Below are positions 36,281-47,422 of a stretch of DNA of 64,000 bases, piece after piece (positions within the stretch are counted from its first letter, which is position 1; each line of letters opens with the position of its first letter). Source of the DNA: Gnetum montanum (Eukaryota > Streptophyta > Gnetopsida > Gnetales > Gnetaceae); NCBI GenBank assembly GCA_015680685.1, contig MNCI01010828.1:690009-754008 (forward strand), read 5' to 3'. Made by a program: the position numbers and the translations under genes. The notes beneath the pieces are model-generated. The model was not told the DNA's origin, did no database searches, and saw nothing but the letters and a program-made list of their open reading frames with translations.

Positions 36281-36330
36281 CATTCACGTTCTTGGCACGT
36301 TCCCAAGTTTCAGTACAAATATGGCAAACT
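36281..36330 (+). promoter_or_regulatory. Candidate proximal promoter of the phytocyanin gene
   Basis: Two ACGT cores (cattcacgtt, ggcacgttcc) lie 12 bp apart at 36283-36302, and a weak TATA-like tacaaatatgg at 36314-36324 sits about 105 bp before the ATG. Two short upstream ATGs (about 36349 and 36406, the second overlapping the main start out of frame) are in the presumed leader. This is inference only. Confidence 0.35.
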
Positions 36331-36428
36331 GTTTTCTCCCAGAAAGATGTACTGCAATAGCAAAACAAACTAATCAGAGCTCAGATTGTAGGCATTGTCA
36401 TCCTGATGAAACTTGATTTTCAGCATTC

Positions 36429-37202
36429 ATGGCGAGGATGGTGATGATAAAATCCAATGTTGCTGCAACGGCACTGCTAATTCTGGTTCTGGGTTTGGCC
36501 TTGCAAATCAGTGTATGTGATGCTAAGGTATACTTTGTTGGTGGCAGGTTCGGCTGGGTCGTTCTCAATTATTCCAAATGGTCCAGAAGCACTATTTTCA
36601 GAGCTGGTGACGTCCTCGGCACGCAGAGAAACCAATTTCACGTCTCATGCTTAAGTTTCATGAAAATAATGATTACCTCTATTGTTATAAACGCTTATAC
36701 TCTGATATTTTAAATGAAAATAATGATTACCTGTATTGTTATAAATGCTTATACTCTGATATTTTAAAAATCCCAAAACACATTTGTCATTAAATTTCTT
36801 GTTTTGGATCACTACTCTGATTGTTTTAATACCTTAAACTTAGCTGAACTCTGATCTGAAACTTGAATCAGCCCAAGTATTTCTTTCCCATCCTCTTGCA
36901 TTGGGAGGAAATTCACCAACTGCTGTAATTTACAAATTCCAAACCTTAATGTAACTGGATTGGAGGCAGTGAGATTCTAAATTGAGTTGGCTGCCATTGC
37001 AGTGTTCAAATATGAGCCAGAGTTCCATGAGGTTGGAGTGGTGAGCCAGAAGGAATACCAGACTTGCGTATTATCTCCAAAATCTCCAGTTTTTGCTACA
37101 GGTTATACCAAGATCGTGTTGAAGAAGGGCTGGAATTTCTTCATGTGTGGCAGGCCCGGCCACTGCCAAGCTGGCATGAAGCTTGCAGTGCGGGCCAGCT
37201 AA
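36429..37202 (+). CDS. Plantacyanin-type phytocyanin (basic blue protein), two exons
   Basis: A small secreted type I blue-copper protein for electron transfer in the cell wall. Exon 1 is 36429-36618, exon 2 is 37003-37202, together 129 residues, the usual family length. Residues 1-32 are a signal peptide (hydrophobic LLILVLGLAL, cut near CDA|KVYF). Then come VYFVGG, FGW, FRAGDVL, and after the intron VFKYEPEFHEV. All four copper ligands are present: His in EFHEV, Cys in FFMCG, His in PGHC, Met in QAGM. The disulfide Cys are in YQTC and GHC. The intron position (after AGDVL, split V codon) is the usual one for the family. The donor reads CTCG|gcacgc, GC instead of GT; the acceptor is ttgcag. 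No frameshift or stop. An LTR element starts 73 bp behind the stop codon. Confidence 0.88.
36661..36768. repeat. 54-bp tandem duplication in the phytocyanin intron
   Basis: 36661-36714 and 36715-36768 differ at two positions (c/g and c/t). The near identity indicates a recent local duplication 42 bp downstream of the non-canonical donor. Confidence 0.95.
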
Positions 37203-37275
37203 ATTTAGATTTAAGGCTTCCTTGATGAGATTAGCATTGGACCTTAAAATTATAATCCTTTTATTATAACTCTAT

Positions 37276-38462
37276 TGTGGCCAACCTTGTCCATGCTATT
37301 GCAGGAGGCCATGATCAACAAAACTGTCTTATAAAATCATATACTATTTCACCGAGCAATATTAACATGCGGGAGATTGATGATGTGCAGGAAGGTGAAC
37401 TAACATGTGGGGAGGTGGACCGACATGCGGGAAGGTGGATCAACGTGTCTGGAGGTGAACCAACTGGAAGGATGGACCGACATGCGAGAAGGTGAACCGA
37501 TGTGCAAGAGGTGGACCAACGTGCAGGGAGGTGAAACGTCACTAGCAGACAACTATAAAGTAGAGAATGAAGATCAGTCTTCAAAAGGGAAAGCGAGGGC
37601 CTCCTTAACAAATTGGGCTCTCTTCTCGAATAGTTGCACCTCTCTCCATTGAGGCACATGTAGATGGGCATGGGGGTCTCTAGGGGTTGAGAAACCAATG
37701 GACAATGGTTTTTTCTCTCTCTCTTCTCCTATTTTTTTTGGGGTGACAATGACATAGCTGACGTGCATGGATGACAGGCATGGTAGGTGGGTTCTGTAGT
37801 CCTATTTCTTTATTCTTGGCAATGAACCAAGGATAGTCAATAGCGGTAGAGCTGCATGGACAACAATCAACAATTTAAGTAGGAAACCAAGAGGTGGTGG
37901 TTTTTTTCCCTTTTTGCGGTAGACCTGTGACGGTGGTAGATGTAGGATTGGAGATAGCAATGCATCTACCGGCACGTGATAGTTGGATTTAGTGGCTCGT
38001 TTTTTTTTCTCTCTCTCTGCTGCAGTGTTGCAGCAATAGACAATAGTAATTGTAGGCACTGGTTCTACAATTCTATTCTATTTTTGGTAGGCGGTGCATC
38101 CACGATAGTTCTCCAAACAGGATCAAATTTTCCTCTCTCGTGTTGGCGATGAGGCACGTCCTGTCTATGCATTAGAGATGCATCAGCTGGTCCCTTCATT
38201 GAGCCTCTTCTCTATCTCTCTCTCCTTCAACAACTATAGGCTGGGAAGCAGAGAAAATTGATTTTGATTACCTTTTTTATTTTTGAATTCAAGACACTTA
38301 TTTTAATTCTTTTTTTTTTACTATTTTCGAAAGGCACATAGCTCTCTCGAGTTAAGACTATTCTTAAGTTTCCATACCCATACGGGAGGCACCTTAGACA
38401 ATAGTCTCCTCAAACGAGTTTTCTTTCCTAATGTTGGTGCATCCAAAATTTATGCATCAACA
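37276..38462 (+). repeat. 5' LTR of the small element
   Basis: 1187 bp with TG...CA ends. It contains a roughly 20-bp array (37380-37540) and TC-rich tracts. Open stretches in it are products of the repeats. Confidence 0.75.
37380..37540. repeat. About 20-bp array in the 5' LTR (aggtggaccaacrtgcggg)
   Basis: Seven to eight degenerate copies of an aggtggaccaacatgcggga-like unit. Confidence 0.8.
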
Positions 38463-38939
38463 TCCTTTTTAGTGCTAGAAGGAGGGTTTTTCTCCTACAT
38501 TTTGTTTATTAGCTCTTCTTATAATTTTCTTGTGGCTATTTCATTTTCCAATCCAATCTTGGAACTTGTTAAATTTTTTAAAAAAACCTTTGTCTTCATA
38601 CCTTTTATTTTCTAAAAATTGTTGTTATGAAAATCCTTTTTTTATAACCCTTTTTTTGCAATCCCAATCTCAAATTTTTGATTTTGGTAGTCCTTACTTG
38701 AGTCCTAACTTGGGTGAGGTGGTTTTATTATGCAATTTTAAATTTATTTTTATGAAATTTTTCTTATTTTATTATTTTTCTTTTAAGACTTCATGGTTTT
38801 TGTTACTCTTTGCACTTGCATGCAATTTGTTGTTTGGGGGCTAAGTGTTGTGGCCAACCTTGCCCATGCCATAGCATGGGGCCATGATCAACAAAACTAT
38901 CCTATAAAATCATATACTATTTCACCAAGCAATGTTAAC

Positions 38940-39115
38940 ATGCGAAAAGGTGGACTAACATGTGGGAAAGTGAATCAATGTGCAGGGAGGTGGATCAATG
39001 TGTAGAATGGTGGGGTGATATGCATGGAGGTGGATCAACGTGCAGGAAGGTGGACCGATGTGCGAGAAGGTGAACCGACATGCAGGGAGGTAGAGCAACG
39101 TGTAGGGAGGTGAAA
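38940..39115. repeat. About 20-bp array in the 3' LTR
   Basis: The same aggtggaccaacatgcggg-type unit as in the left LTR, with a different number and order of variants. Confidence 0.8.
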
Positions 39116-39584
39116 TGTTACTAGTAGGCAACTATAAAGTAGAGAACAAAGATCAGTCTTTGAAAAGGGGAGCAAGGGCCTCCTTAACAAATTAGACTCT
39201 CTTTCTAAATAGTTGCTTCTCTCTCTATTAAGGCACATGTAGATGGGTTGGGGGATCTCCAGGGGCTAAGCAACCAGTGGATGATGGTTTTTCTCTCTCT
39301 CTTCTCCTATTTTTCTTGGGGTGATAGTGGTGTAGCTAACATGTGCAGATAGTAGGCGTAGTAGGTAGGTTTTGCAGTCTTGTTTCTTTATTCTTGGTAA
39401 TAGACCAATGATAGTTAGCAGTGGTAGAGCTGTGTGGATGGTGGTCAACAATCTCAGTAGAAAACCAAGAGGTGGCAGTTTTCTTTTCTCTTTTTGTGAT
39501 AGACCCATGACAATGGTAGACATAGGATTGAAGATAGCAACATGTCTATTGGAACATGATAATAGGATCTGGCAACTCATTTTC

Positions 39585-39590
<6 letters not shown>

Positions 39591-39627
<37 letters not shown>
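39591..39627. repeat. (TC)n microsatellite in the 3' LTR
   Basis: A run of TC dinucleotides, long here and short at the matching place of the left LTR (about 38010), so it expanded after insertion. Confidence 0.85.
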
Positions 39628-39630
<3 letters not shown>

Positions 39631-40132
39631 TTGTAGTGTTGTAGTAGTAGACAACAACAGTTGTAGGTGTAGGTTCTATAATTCTATTCTATTTTTGGTA
39701 GGCAATGCATCAACAACAGGGTTCTCCAAACAAGGACAAATTTTCCTATCTCATGTTGGTGATGGGGCACGTTTTGTCTATGCATAAGAGATGCATCAAC
39801 AGGCCCCTTCATCTAGCCTCTCCTCTCTCTCTCCCTCCTTCGACAACTACAAGTAGTGTTGGCTAAGGCAGCATTTGCAACAGACCGATAATGAATGGTG
39901 GCAATAGCCAAGAAGTAGGGAAACTTTATTTTAATTACTTTTTGTATTCTTGAATTCAAGACACTCATTCCAATTCCTATTTTTTTTTACTGTTTTCGAA
40001 AGGCTACATAGCCCTCTCTAGTTAAGACTGTTTCTGGGTTTTTGTACCCATATGGGAGGCACCCTAGGCAATAGTCTCCTCAAACAAGTTTTCTTTCTCG
40101 GTGTTAGTACATCCAAAATTTATGCATCAACA

Positions 40133-42060
40133 AACCCATAGTTATATATTCTTCTTATCAAATGTTTTAGTGTTTCTTTGTTAAAATAAGATGCTAAGAG
40201 ACTTGTGAAATGAATAAATGCGAACATATGAGTTCTATTTTTGAGTCAATTTTCTCTGAAGACCATCCTATAGTTTGTGTTCATTGTTCTATACGATGGA
40301 GAACTATGTTTGAGTTATGGAATAATATTGTAGGTAAATATAGCATGACTATTGCATAAGTGAAATCTTATTATACAAATAATTTTTGTTATTTCCTATG
40401 TATACCTTAAATTTGTAAAGATTTGTGTGACCTCTTTCTGTAAAGATGTTGGATGTTGTAGTAAACTATTGGAAGGTTCAATATTGCATCTATGTGCCCT
40501 AGATTTGTGAATTTGATAGAAGTTTCACCAACTGGCTCACAACGGGTACAGGTTCAAGCATAGAGATGCAGTAAATTTGCATAAGTTACTTTTGGAATAA
40601 ATATTTATAATTTGACACAAAAAATATTATGTAATAGAAAAATTTAGCACAAATTCCTTATATTATTACATAAAATACAAATGAAAAAATGCACTTAGTG
40701 GAAAATTTGTAAAAGTTCATAAGAGTTGCCATAATTTTTCTTTTAACAAATATATTTTAACTTTTAAAATTCACAGTCCTTAGTTACAAATCTGTGCCCA
40801 TCTTTTTTACCATTACACCAATCAAAGTATGTTTAGAATTGTAAATTATCTATTCCACCCTCCCCTATATCAAATTCTTTTGATGCATATACATTATGTA
40901 GATTGCACCAATGATATCTTTCATTGCAACATTACTCGAATTTGTGTTTGTGGAGACTAACTTGCTAAAATCGATTACTCCACCAATCGCGGATGAGGGT
41001 TTGTGTAGGCCTTTTCATGGCCTATACAAATGGTGACTGGTAGGCAGAGGGATGCTAATCAAAGTAGGTGCGACATGGTATGGGCAACCAGAAGTGAATG
41101 TTGAAGATGAGGTAGTAGGCCATGTGGCTGGCAAGAGTAGGTGGCTAGCCAAGTCTTATGTACTTGCCATGCAGTGGCATAGCTGGCCCGCGTCACAGTT
41201 GAGTTTGCCATGATGTAGTGTGGTTGGCCACAATGGCTAGCCACTGTTAGGGCCAAAGCCTCTTTTTATTAACATCATAGTTGGTCATACTTCACTTGTT
41301 TAAAAGTCATAAAATATTCATTTGAGTGAGACAATGGTTAAAACATAATAATAATAATAACTAACTAGCTACTTGGTCAACATAATTACTAGGGAGATCG
41401 TAGTTGTAGATAATGAAAATGCCACTATTGAAGCATTTAACCTGAGCATAGTTAATGATGCTTTGGCAGGCATGCCATTGCAAATTAAAATTCTTAATGC
41501 TTAATGCTTACTCCTTCCTTGCTTTTGGAAACTAAAACTAATGTTATGGTTTTGTGGAACTTGATTTATGATGTTATCTTGTGTTGTCATAGTTTAATGT
41601 TTGCCTTTATTTTTGTTCATAGGTCTTCCAAAATGGTAGTGATGGCTTTGGCAAAGTCCCCCTCCTCCTTCCATAGTTTAATTAAATTTGTTGATGTTGA
41701 TAATGTGTTATCACATCTTAGGTGTTTTGACTTCTAGTTGTTGCTAGTTACAGTTTTAGGGACCGTGTATGTTATACTATGTAACTATGGTTTTTTTCAT
41801 AAACATTTGGCTACATATTTTTAATTGCTCTTATTGTTTATCTTTTTCTATATCTTATATTTTTTTTATGCAAACATAAATAGTGAGTGTAATCTATAAG
41901 TTGAGATACAATGACAAACTAAGACACAAAGTAAAATCGGTAAATAAAATATAATACAATAAAATTTTCAATCATGGTACAAACATGCAATTAAAAATGT
42001 AAACGATATCATTAAGTAAACTAGACATAGTGTTCATATATGGGGCAAAAAGAAGAGATT
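40133..42060. other. Intergenic stretch without recognisable gene
   Basis: AT-rich. Includes a 23-base inverted word (gtaggccttttcatggcctatac, arms gtaggcc/ggcctatac) near 41007 and a short aataat run at 41347. No domain seen. Confidence 0.4.
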
Positions 42061-42061
42061 A

Positions 42062-42255
42062 TCACATTCACTAGTTTTAGGCCCTAGTAGGCCATGGCTT
42101 TACTAGTTTTAGGCCCTAGAAGACCATTTGCATTGCCAATTTAGGCCTTTGCAGGCCATGTGTTACCAGTTTGAAGCCTTGGCTAGCCATTATTTTGCTA
42201 GTTTTATGCCTTAGTGTCCATTGCCTTACTAATTTTAGGTCTTAGCAGGCCATGG
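42062..42255. repeat. Minisatellite related to the Tat array, opposite orientation
   Basis: Six or so copies of actagttttaggccctagyaggccatgg, the reverse complement of the unit at 23935-24330. It lies directly downstream (minus sense) of a protease relic, the same relative position as in the Tat element. Confidence 0.8.
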
Positions 42256-42599
42256 TAATTTTATAGCAAGCATAAGATAATCTTGAAAGAAAATATAAGA
42301 ATAAAACAAACATTGAGACATGATATAAAGCTATCAAAGTAAATAAATGATTGTTAACAAAAGATGGGATAGGACATCCATTACAGAATTGTTGTTTAAT
42401 CTTCAATAGATCAAGGGACTTCATTTGCATAATCTTGTGTTTACCATTCTTCTTGTTTGATATTGAAATCAGTAGGTGTTCTTATTGGTTGTTTAGTGTT
42501 GTACCATTGAAGACATTCTTGTTGTTACTATTGTTGGTGTTGTTTTTGGCCCGAGCATGTGTGTCATGAACTTCATCTTAAAACTTCACCTTCAAACCT

Positions 42600-43500
42600 T
42601 GTTTGACGTCAACATTGTTGATTGAGGGGTGAAACGTGTTATTCCCACGAATTATGATCTCACCACTCTCATATGGCAAGTGAATCTCCTTGTGTCTAGG
42701 GGATGAGACTGCTCAAAGCTTAGCCAACCAGGGGCTTCCTAAGATCAAGTTAAACCTAGCTTTTCTTCAAGGAAAAAGGGATTATCGAAAATAAATGGAT
42801 TATGTGATGCATGTGGAATTTGCATTTCATAAGAATGACAAGCTAAAATTGTAAAGGTTGGAGCATGAAGGGAATTACTGGTCGAGATTGAGGCATAGTA
42901 GTAAAAGGTGCCAAGGAAAATAGTGAAGTGAACAAGGAAGAGGGTTGAGAGCTTGAGTTTGTAGAGGTCATAGGTAGAGTTAATTCATTGCTAAAATGTA
43001 AGGCATAGAGTTGAACATGGTTACATCTAGGACAAATCATTGGAAAAGGTTCCCTATGAATGTATTTGGCTTGTACTCAGCTCTAAACTCATCTCGATCC
43101 TCTTCTTTGAATCCTAAACTAGCCTTTTGACTTATTTCATCATCTTCATCCGCACTTACTAATTGTGCCAACAAGTGCATATAAAACTTGGATAATTTAA
43201 TTTGATCATATGGCAAAAGGATGTATTCCTTCCCATCCTTGTAGGTCAACTCATGGTAATGCTTAGAGCCAAAATTCTTGGGTGGGATGTGCGAACTTGC
43301 TTAGATTTTCATGCATAGAAAGTTATAGTATTTCTCATAAATGTTTACATGCATAGGACTAAGTCCTAACAACTCAAGGAATTTCCTTTGTTCCACTACT
43401 GCTAGGTTCTTAGGGTTGTATACATAAGTAGAATCTTGGTTGAGGCCAGGGAGATGATGTTTTGTGGTAGAATGATAGAGGTGAGAGGCATAAAATGTAA
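42600..43500 (-). pseudogene. Gag-protease relic of a second Tat-like element
   Basis: On the minus strand, 43.04-43.43 kb reads VEQRKFLELLGLSPMHVNIY, EKYYNFLCMKI, then HYHELTYKDGKEYILLPYDQ. This matches the order and key residues of the N-terminal gag of the complete Tat element (REHYNFLCAKL ... YCNRKEFIPSP). After about 250 bp without match, 42.60-42.78 kb reads FNLILGSPWLAKL and HKEIHLPYESGEI, the protease C-terminal part. The rest of gag is deleted. LTRs were not found nearby. Confidence 0.72.
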
Positions 43501-43554
43501 CAGACCAATTAATTGGTAAATGTGATAGAGGTTTCTATAATTTTTTATGTTTTA

Positions 43555-44260
43555 CACAAGCTATAGCTTGTAGCATGTAAGACTCACAACGTGTGAGGCT
43601 ACAGTGTGTAAGACTATAGTGTGTAAGACTCACAACATGTGGAACTTATGACATATGGGAGGTTGTAGCATGTGAAGCTATAGTTTGTGGAACTATAGCA
43701 TATGGAGGTTACAACCTATAACTTATGAAGTTGTAGCCTAGGAAGCCACAACTTCTGGAGCTATAGCATATGAAGGTTATAGCCTACATCTTATGAAGCT
43801 ATAGCCTACAAAAGTTATAACTTATAACTTGTGGAGCTGTAGTGTATGGAGAGGTTAGAGCCTATGGCTTGTGAAGCTACAACCTATGAAGGGTGCAACC
43901 TATGAAGTTATACATTGTGGAACTATAGTGTATGGAGAAGTTATAGCCTATACCTTGTGAAGCTGTAGCCTATGAAGGGTGGAACCTATAAAGCTATAGC
44001 TTGTGAAGTTGTAATGTATGAAAGGGTTATATCCTACGAAGCTATAACTTATGAAGGGATGTAGCCTACAATGCTATAGTCTATGAAGGATTGCAACCTA
44101 TGAAGCTACAACCTACAAAGGATGTAGCTTGTCAAGCTATAGCTTTTGGAGTTGTAGTGTATGAGAGAGTTATAGCTTATGAAGCTGTAGCATGTGGAAG
44201 AGTTGTAGCCTATGAAGCTACAACCTATGGAGCTATATCATGTGAAAGAGATAGGATTTA
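43555..44260. repeat. Degenerate minisatellite, about 20-bp gctatagcctatgaagg unit
   Basis: Some thirty imperfect copies of (gaa)gctatagcttatgaagg and variants. Many units contain the palindrome agctatagct, so the array reads similarly on both strands. Confidence 0.85.
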
Positions 44261-44728
44261 AATACACTAAAACTATAAAAGAAAATATTTTTGCTAAAAT
44301 TTTGATTTAAGTTTTCTAGCATATGTAAACTGAAAACGCAAAAAAGTTGTAGTGTATGAAAGGTAAAGGCCGAAAACTATAAACTACAAAGAGTGGAAGT
44401 AGAAAGGACAATGTGCACTACAACTACAAAGGTAGTGTAGGGGGCTATGATAGTGCTAGGCACTGTAGCTGTGAAAAAGTTTAATTTTTTATTTGCAAAG
44501 TATAGGAAACAAAGGCAGTGCTACATGCTACAATTGCAAAGTTAATAACAAAAATATATTGTAAATAAACTAGTCACTAGGCTACACGTTGGGATTTTAG
44601 AAAATCCAAAATCGATTTTTGTTTGGCCAAATAAACTCATACACCAAGGAAGAAATAAATAAATAATTTTTTATAAGTAGGTTTTGGCTTAGAAGTTAGG
44701 TGGAGCTCATCCTTCTAGCACTAGAAAC

Positions 44729-45990
44729 TATAACGATGGAGAATTTTGGTACTAGAAAACCAAAATATTCCATGCAGAATAGTTTAACTCATGGATCCAT
44801 GGGGACTTGAAAAAGACCTAGAGTGCCTTAAATAGTCTAGTCGATCATCTAAGGACTTAAAAACCTGTTACTAAGAATGAAGAAATGTGTAGAAAATATG
44901 GCTGAAGAAATTGCAAAACCTTGTATTAAATAATATAAAGATATTGAAAATAAAATAAGTTTATAAAGTACATATAAATGGGTTTTGAAAACTGAAAATA
45001 TAGAAATGACTTTGAAATCTAGTATAGGAGGCAAACTATTCTCTACACTTGACTGCACCTTTTTGTCTGATTAATTTGCATTGCAAAGGTTGGAAAAAAT
45101 CTTGTTTGATTGCTACTACATGATCTTATGGCTGGAAGTACACTACAAAAAGATTTTTTTTTCCAAGAAAAGATTGCCAAAATATTTGAAAAATGATTTT
45201 TGATTTAGTATAAATAGGCTTTGGATTTGCTATATTGGCATCCATTACTATTTTTGAGTGTTACCAGTGTTCTTGGGTCAAAGTGTAGCATGTGGGTTTA
45301 AAGACTAAATATCATACACTACCTTACATGCTACCCAACATGTGGGACTAAGGTGTGTAGCATGTGAAATGAAAGCCCAAATCCCACATGCTACCTTACA
45401 TGCTTCCATATCATGCGAAATTGGAATATGCAATGTGTGAAATGAAAAGGCCAATTTTTGTAGGTTGTAGAGTATTTCTTAGGCCTCCACAAGTTTTAAT
45501 ACAGTGTGTGGAGACGTTTTTTTCCTCCACTAGTTGGAATACAAAATGTAGAGTATTTTTTGACATCCAAAAGCTAAAATGTAGTGTGTGGGGCATTTTT
45601 AGCCTCCATAAGCTAGAATGCAATGTGTGAAGCATTTCTAACCTTCACAAGTTGGAACAAAACATGTGGAACACTTCTTAACCTCCATAAGCTAGAACAT
45701 AGTGTGTAGAGCATTTTTTGCCTCCACAAGGTGGCATAAATGGAATTTTTAGCTTTTGGGACATGTTTAGCCCCACAAGCTAGAGTAAATGGGATTTACA
45801 ACTTGTGGGCTACAAATCTAATTTTTTACATTGAAAATAGCTTAAATTTCTATAAGAATAAGATCATAGGATAATATTTTTGCTGGAAAAATAAGGCAAT
45901 TTTTTTTCCTTCAAATCTTCATCAAATTACAATAGAAATCTTGGATATGTACTTTCATTCACAACATGAATTTTTCCTTGAGGTGTTTCA
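44729..45990 (+). repeat. Left LTR of the large element
   Basis: Starts tataacgatgg (first G of an original TG apparently mutated) and ends gtgtttca. TATA box at 45209-45216. It contains a 40-bp array not obvious in the right copy. Confidence 0.6.
45465..45750. repeat. 40-bp tandem array inside the left LTR
   Basis: Seven copies with a cctccacaag core beginning at 45484, 45524, 45564, 45603, 45642, 45682 and 45721, that is, every 39-40 bases. Each carries a tagaatgcaatgtgtggagc-like body. Confidence 0.9.
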
Positions 45991-45999
45991 ACCCTAAAA

Positions 46000-46020
46000 A
46001 AAGTATTAGAGCATACAAGG
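46000..46020 (+). other. Degenerate primer-binding site, tRNA-iMet type
   Basis: aagtattagagcatacaagg matches the plant initiator-Met primer motif except for changes in the leading tgg and one internal c-to-t. Confidence 0.5.
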
Positions 46021-46811
46021 ACATAATTCAAAAGACTTTAAACCTTGGCCATCAATCCTTCCAAATGAGTCAAAGTAGATCCCCTTATTCTATAGTGGTA
46101 TAATACAAACAAATTTTATTATTATCATGAGGCAACAAGTCATGACACTCATCATTACAAAACACTCAAAGATGATGTTTAGTCTTTGGTTAAGAAGGGA
46201 GAAATTATTTTTAATATATAAGTACAATAAAATAATCAAAATATGCAAATATTTTAGGATCCACTAAATGTCCATGCAAGAAGAATTTATATATTCCACT
46301 CAGAGAATAAGACAAGTTGTCCCAAGATCCCTTTCATAATCCAAAAGATCCCTTCCCAAAATTCTTCATACTTATTCCTATAACCAAATTTGTTAATGCC
46401 TAGAAAGCCTTTTGTCATCAACATTTCCTACAATGATGATGATTCTTTCTCCTTCTAGAATGTTCATAAAACTTCCCTTGTCATTAACATGTTAACTCAT
46501 TATGATAAAAATTCTATGCATTCAAATCTTCCTTTTACCTGTTTTTCATCTTCTTTGAGAAAATATCTTTCTTTGTCAACAGTATCAAGACTTGTTGGCT
46601 ATCTTTCTATCTTATCTTATGTACTTTCTTCTTCATCATGCTGATTCTCCATGCCTAAGTTATGTGAGCCTCCACTACTTCCTACTCTAAAATCACCTAT
46701 TTGAATCCTAACATGAGCTCAACAGAAGATCAAACAAGATAAAGACAAAGAGAAAGAGAAAACCTTAAAAAGAAAGTCTCCTTCCAAAGTGAACCTAGTG
46801 CCACTCCTTCT
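46021..46811. other. Internal spacer of the large element, left part
   Basis: AT-rich, no domain visible. The Copia-like element was inserted at its right end (cttct at 46807-46811 pairs with cttgt at 51838-51842). Confidence 0.4.
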
Positions 46812-47277
46812 TGTTGAAGTTTTTTGATGTTAATCAAAGTATGAGATATAATAGATATGATTTGAGGACACTGAAATTGAAATAAATATGCATCATGTTA
46901 TATAACACATTCATAATGTTATATGTCCTAAACTTAATTCATAAACAAAAAAAGTAATAGAGAAAAATAAAGTAATTAAATATCTCTATCGTAGGATATA
47001 TACTAAACTATATATTGTATTATACATTTCTATTTTTGTACTATATTATACATATTAAGGACACCAAGTCCATCACTTATATAGTTATAGTGGAATACTT
47101 ACAATAAAAAGCTATTATTAGTTAAGAGACTTAATTATACATAATCAACTTGGGTATAATACAAAACACCATAGATGGCATTGTACATCATGATGGTATA
47201 TACAAAGATTACACGATGGCCAAATATAGACACCAACTAGTATTGTAAGCTTACTATAATATACTAAATCTTTAACA
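46812..47277 (-). repeat. 3' LTR of the Copia-like element
   Basis: 466 bp, colinear with 51355-51837 (shared words acaccaactag, aaatctttaaca, tcacttatatagttata). Confidence 0.85.
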
Positions 47278-47422
47278 CAATCCCTCAAGCTTAACATGGA
47301 GTTAAAAAATAATGTTACTTTACTATCTATTATTGAATCCATAACTATAGATGAATGAATTGTAAAAAATCACCACATCATGACTAATCTTCATAGAACT
47401 ATAAAAATTAGAGATTCATAAG

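Larger units (their letters stand above)
37276..40132 (+). mobile_element. Small non-autonomous LTR element (Tat-derived, LARD/TRIM-like)
   Basis: Two direct repeats, 37276-38462 and 38849-40132, both start TGTGGCCAACCTTG and end ATGCATCAACA. They flank only 386 bp of non-coding sequence. Inside the left repeat's end is gtgctagaaggaggg (38472-38486), the same primer-region word as in the Tat element. Before the right repeat lies a G-rich tttgggggctaagtg tract, a plausible polypurine tract. So these are LTRs of an element with no genes that must use enzymes from others. I found no target duplication (tctat versus aaccc). Confidence 0.75.
38849..40132 (+). repeat. 3' LTR of the small element
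   Basis: 1284 bp and colinear with 37276-38462, longer because of extra sequence near a TC tract (39595-39627) and around 39850-39900. Confidence 0.75.

Noticed and set aside
36429-36713. Single-exon 94-residue protein reading through the phytocyanin donor
   Set aside because: The tail after AGDVLG matches nothing, whereas splicing to 37003 restores the complete phytocyanin fold and copper site.
43555-44260. CRISPR array
   Set aside because: Units are degenerate, contiguous and lack unique spacers; plant nuclear context.
45465-45750. CRISPR-like regular spacing of 40 bp
   Set aside because: The bodies between cores are themselves repeats, so it is a minisatellite inside an LTR.
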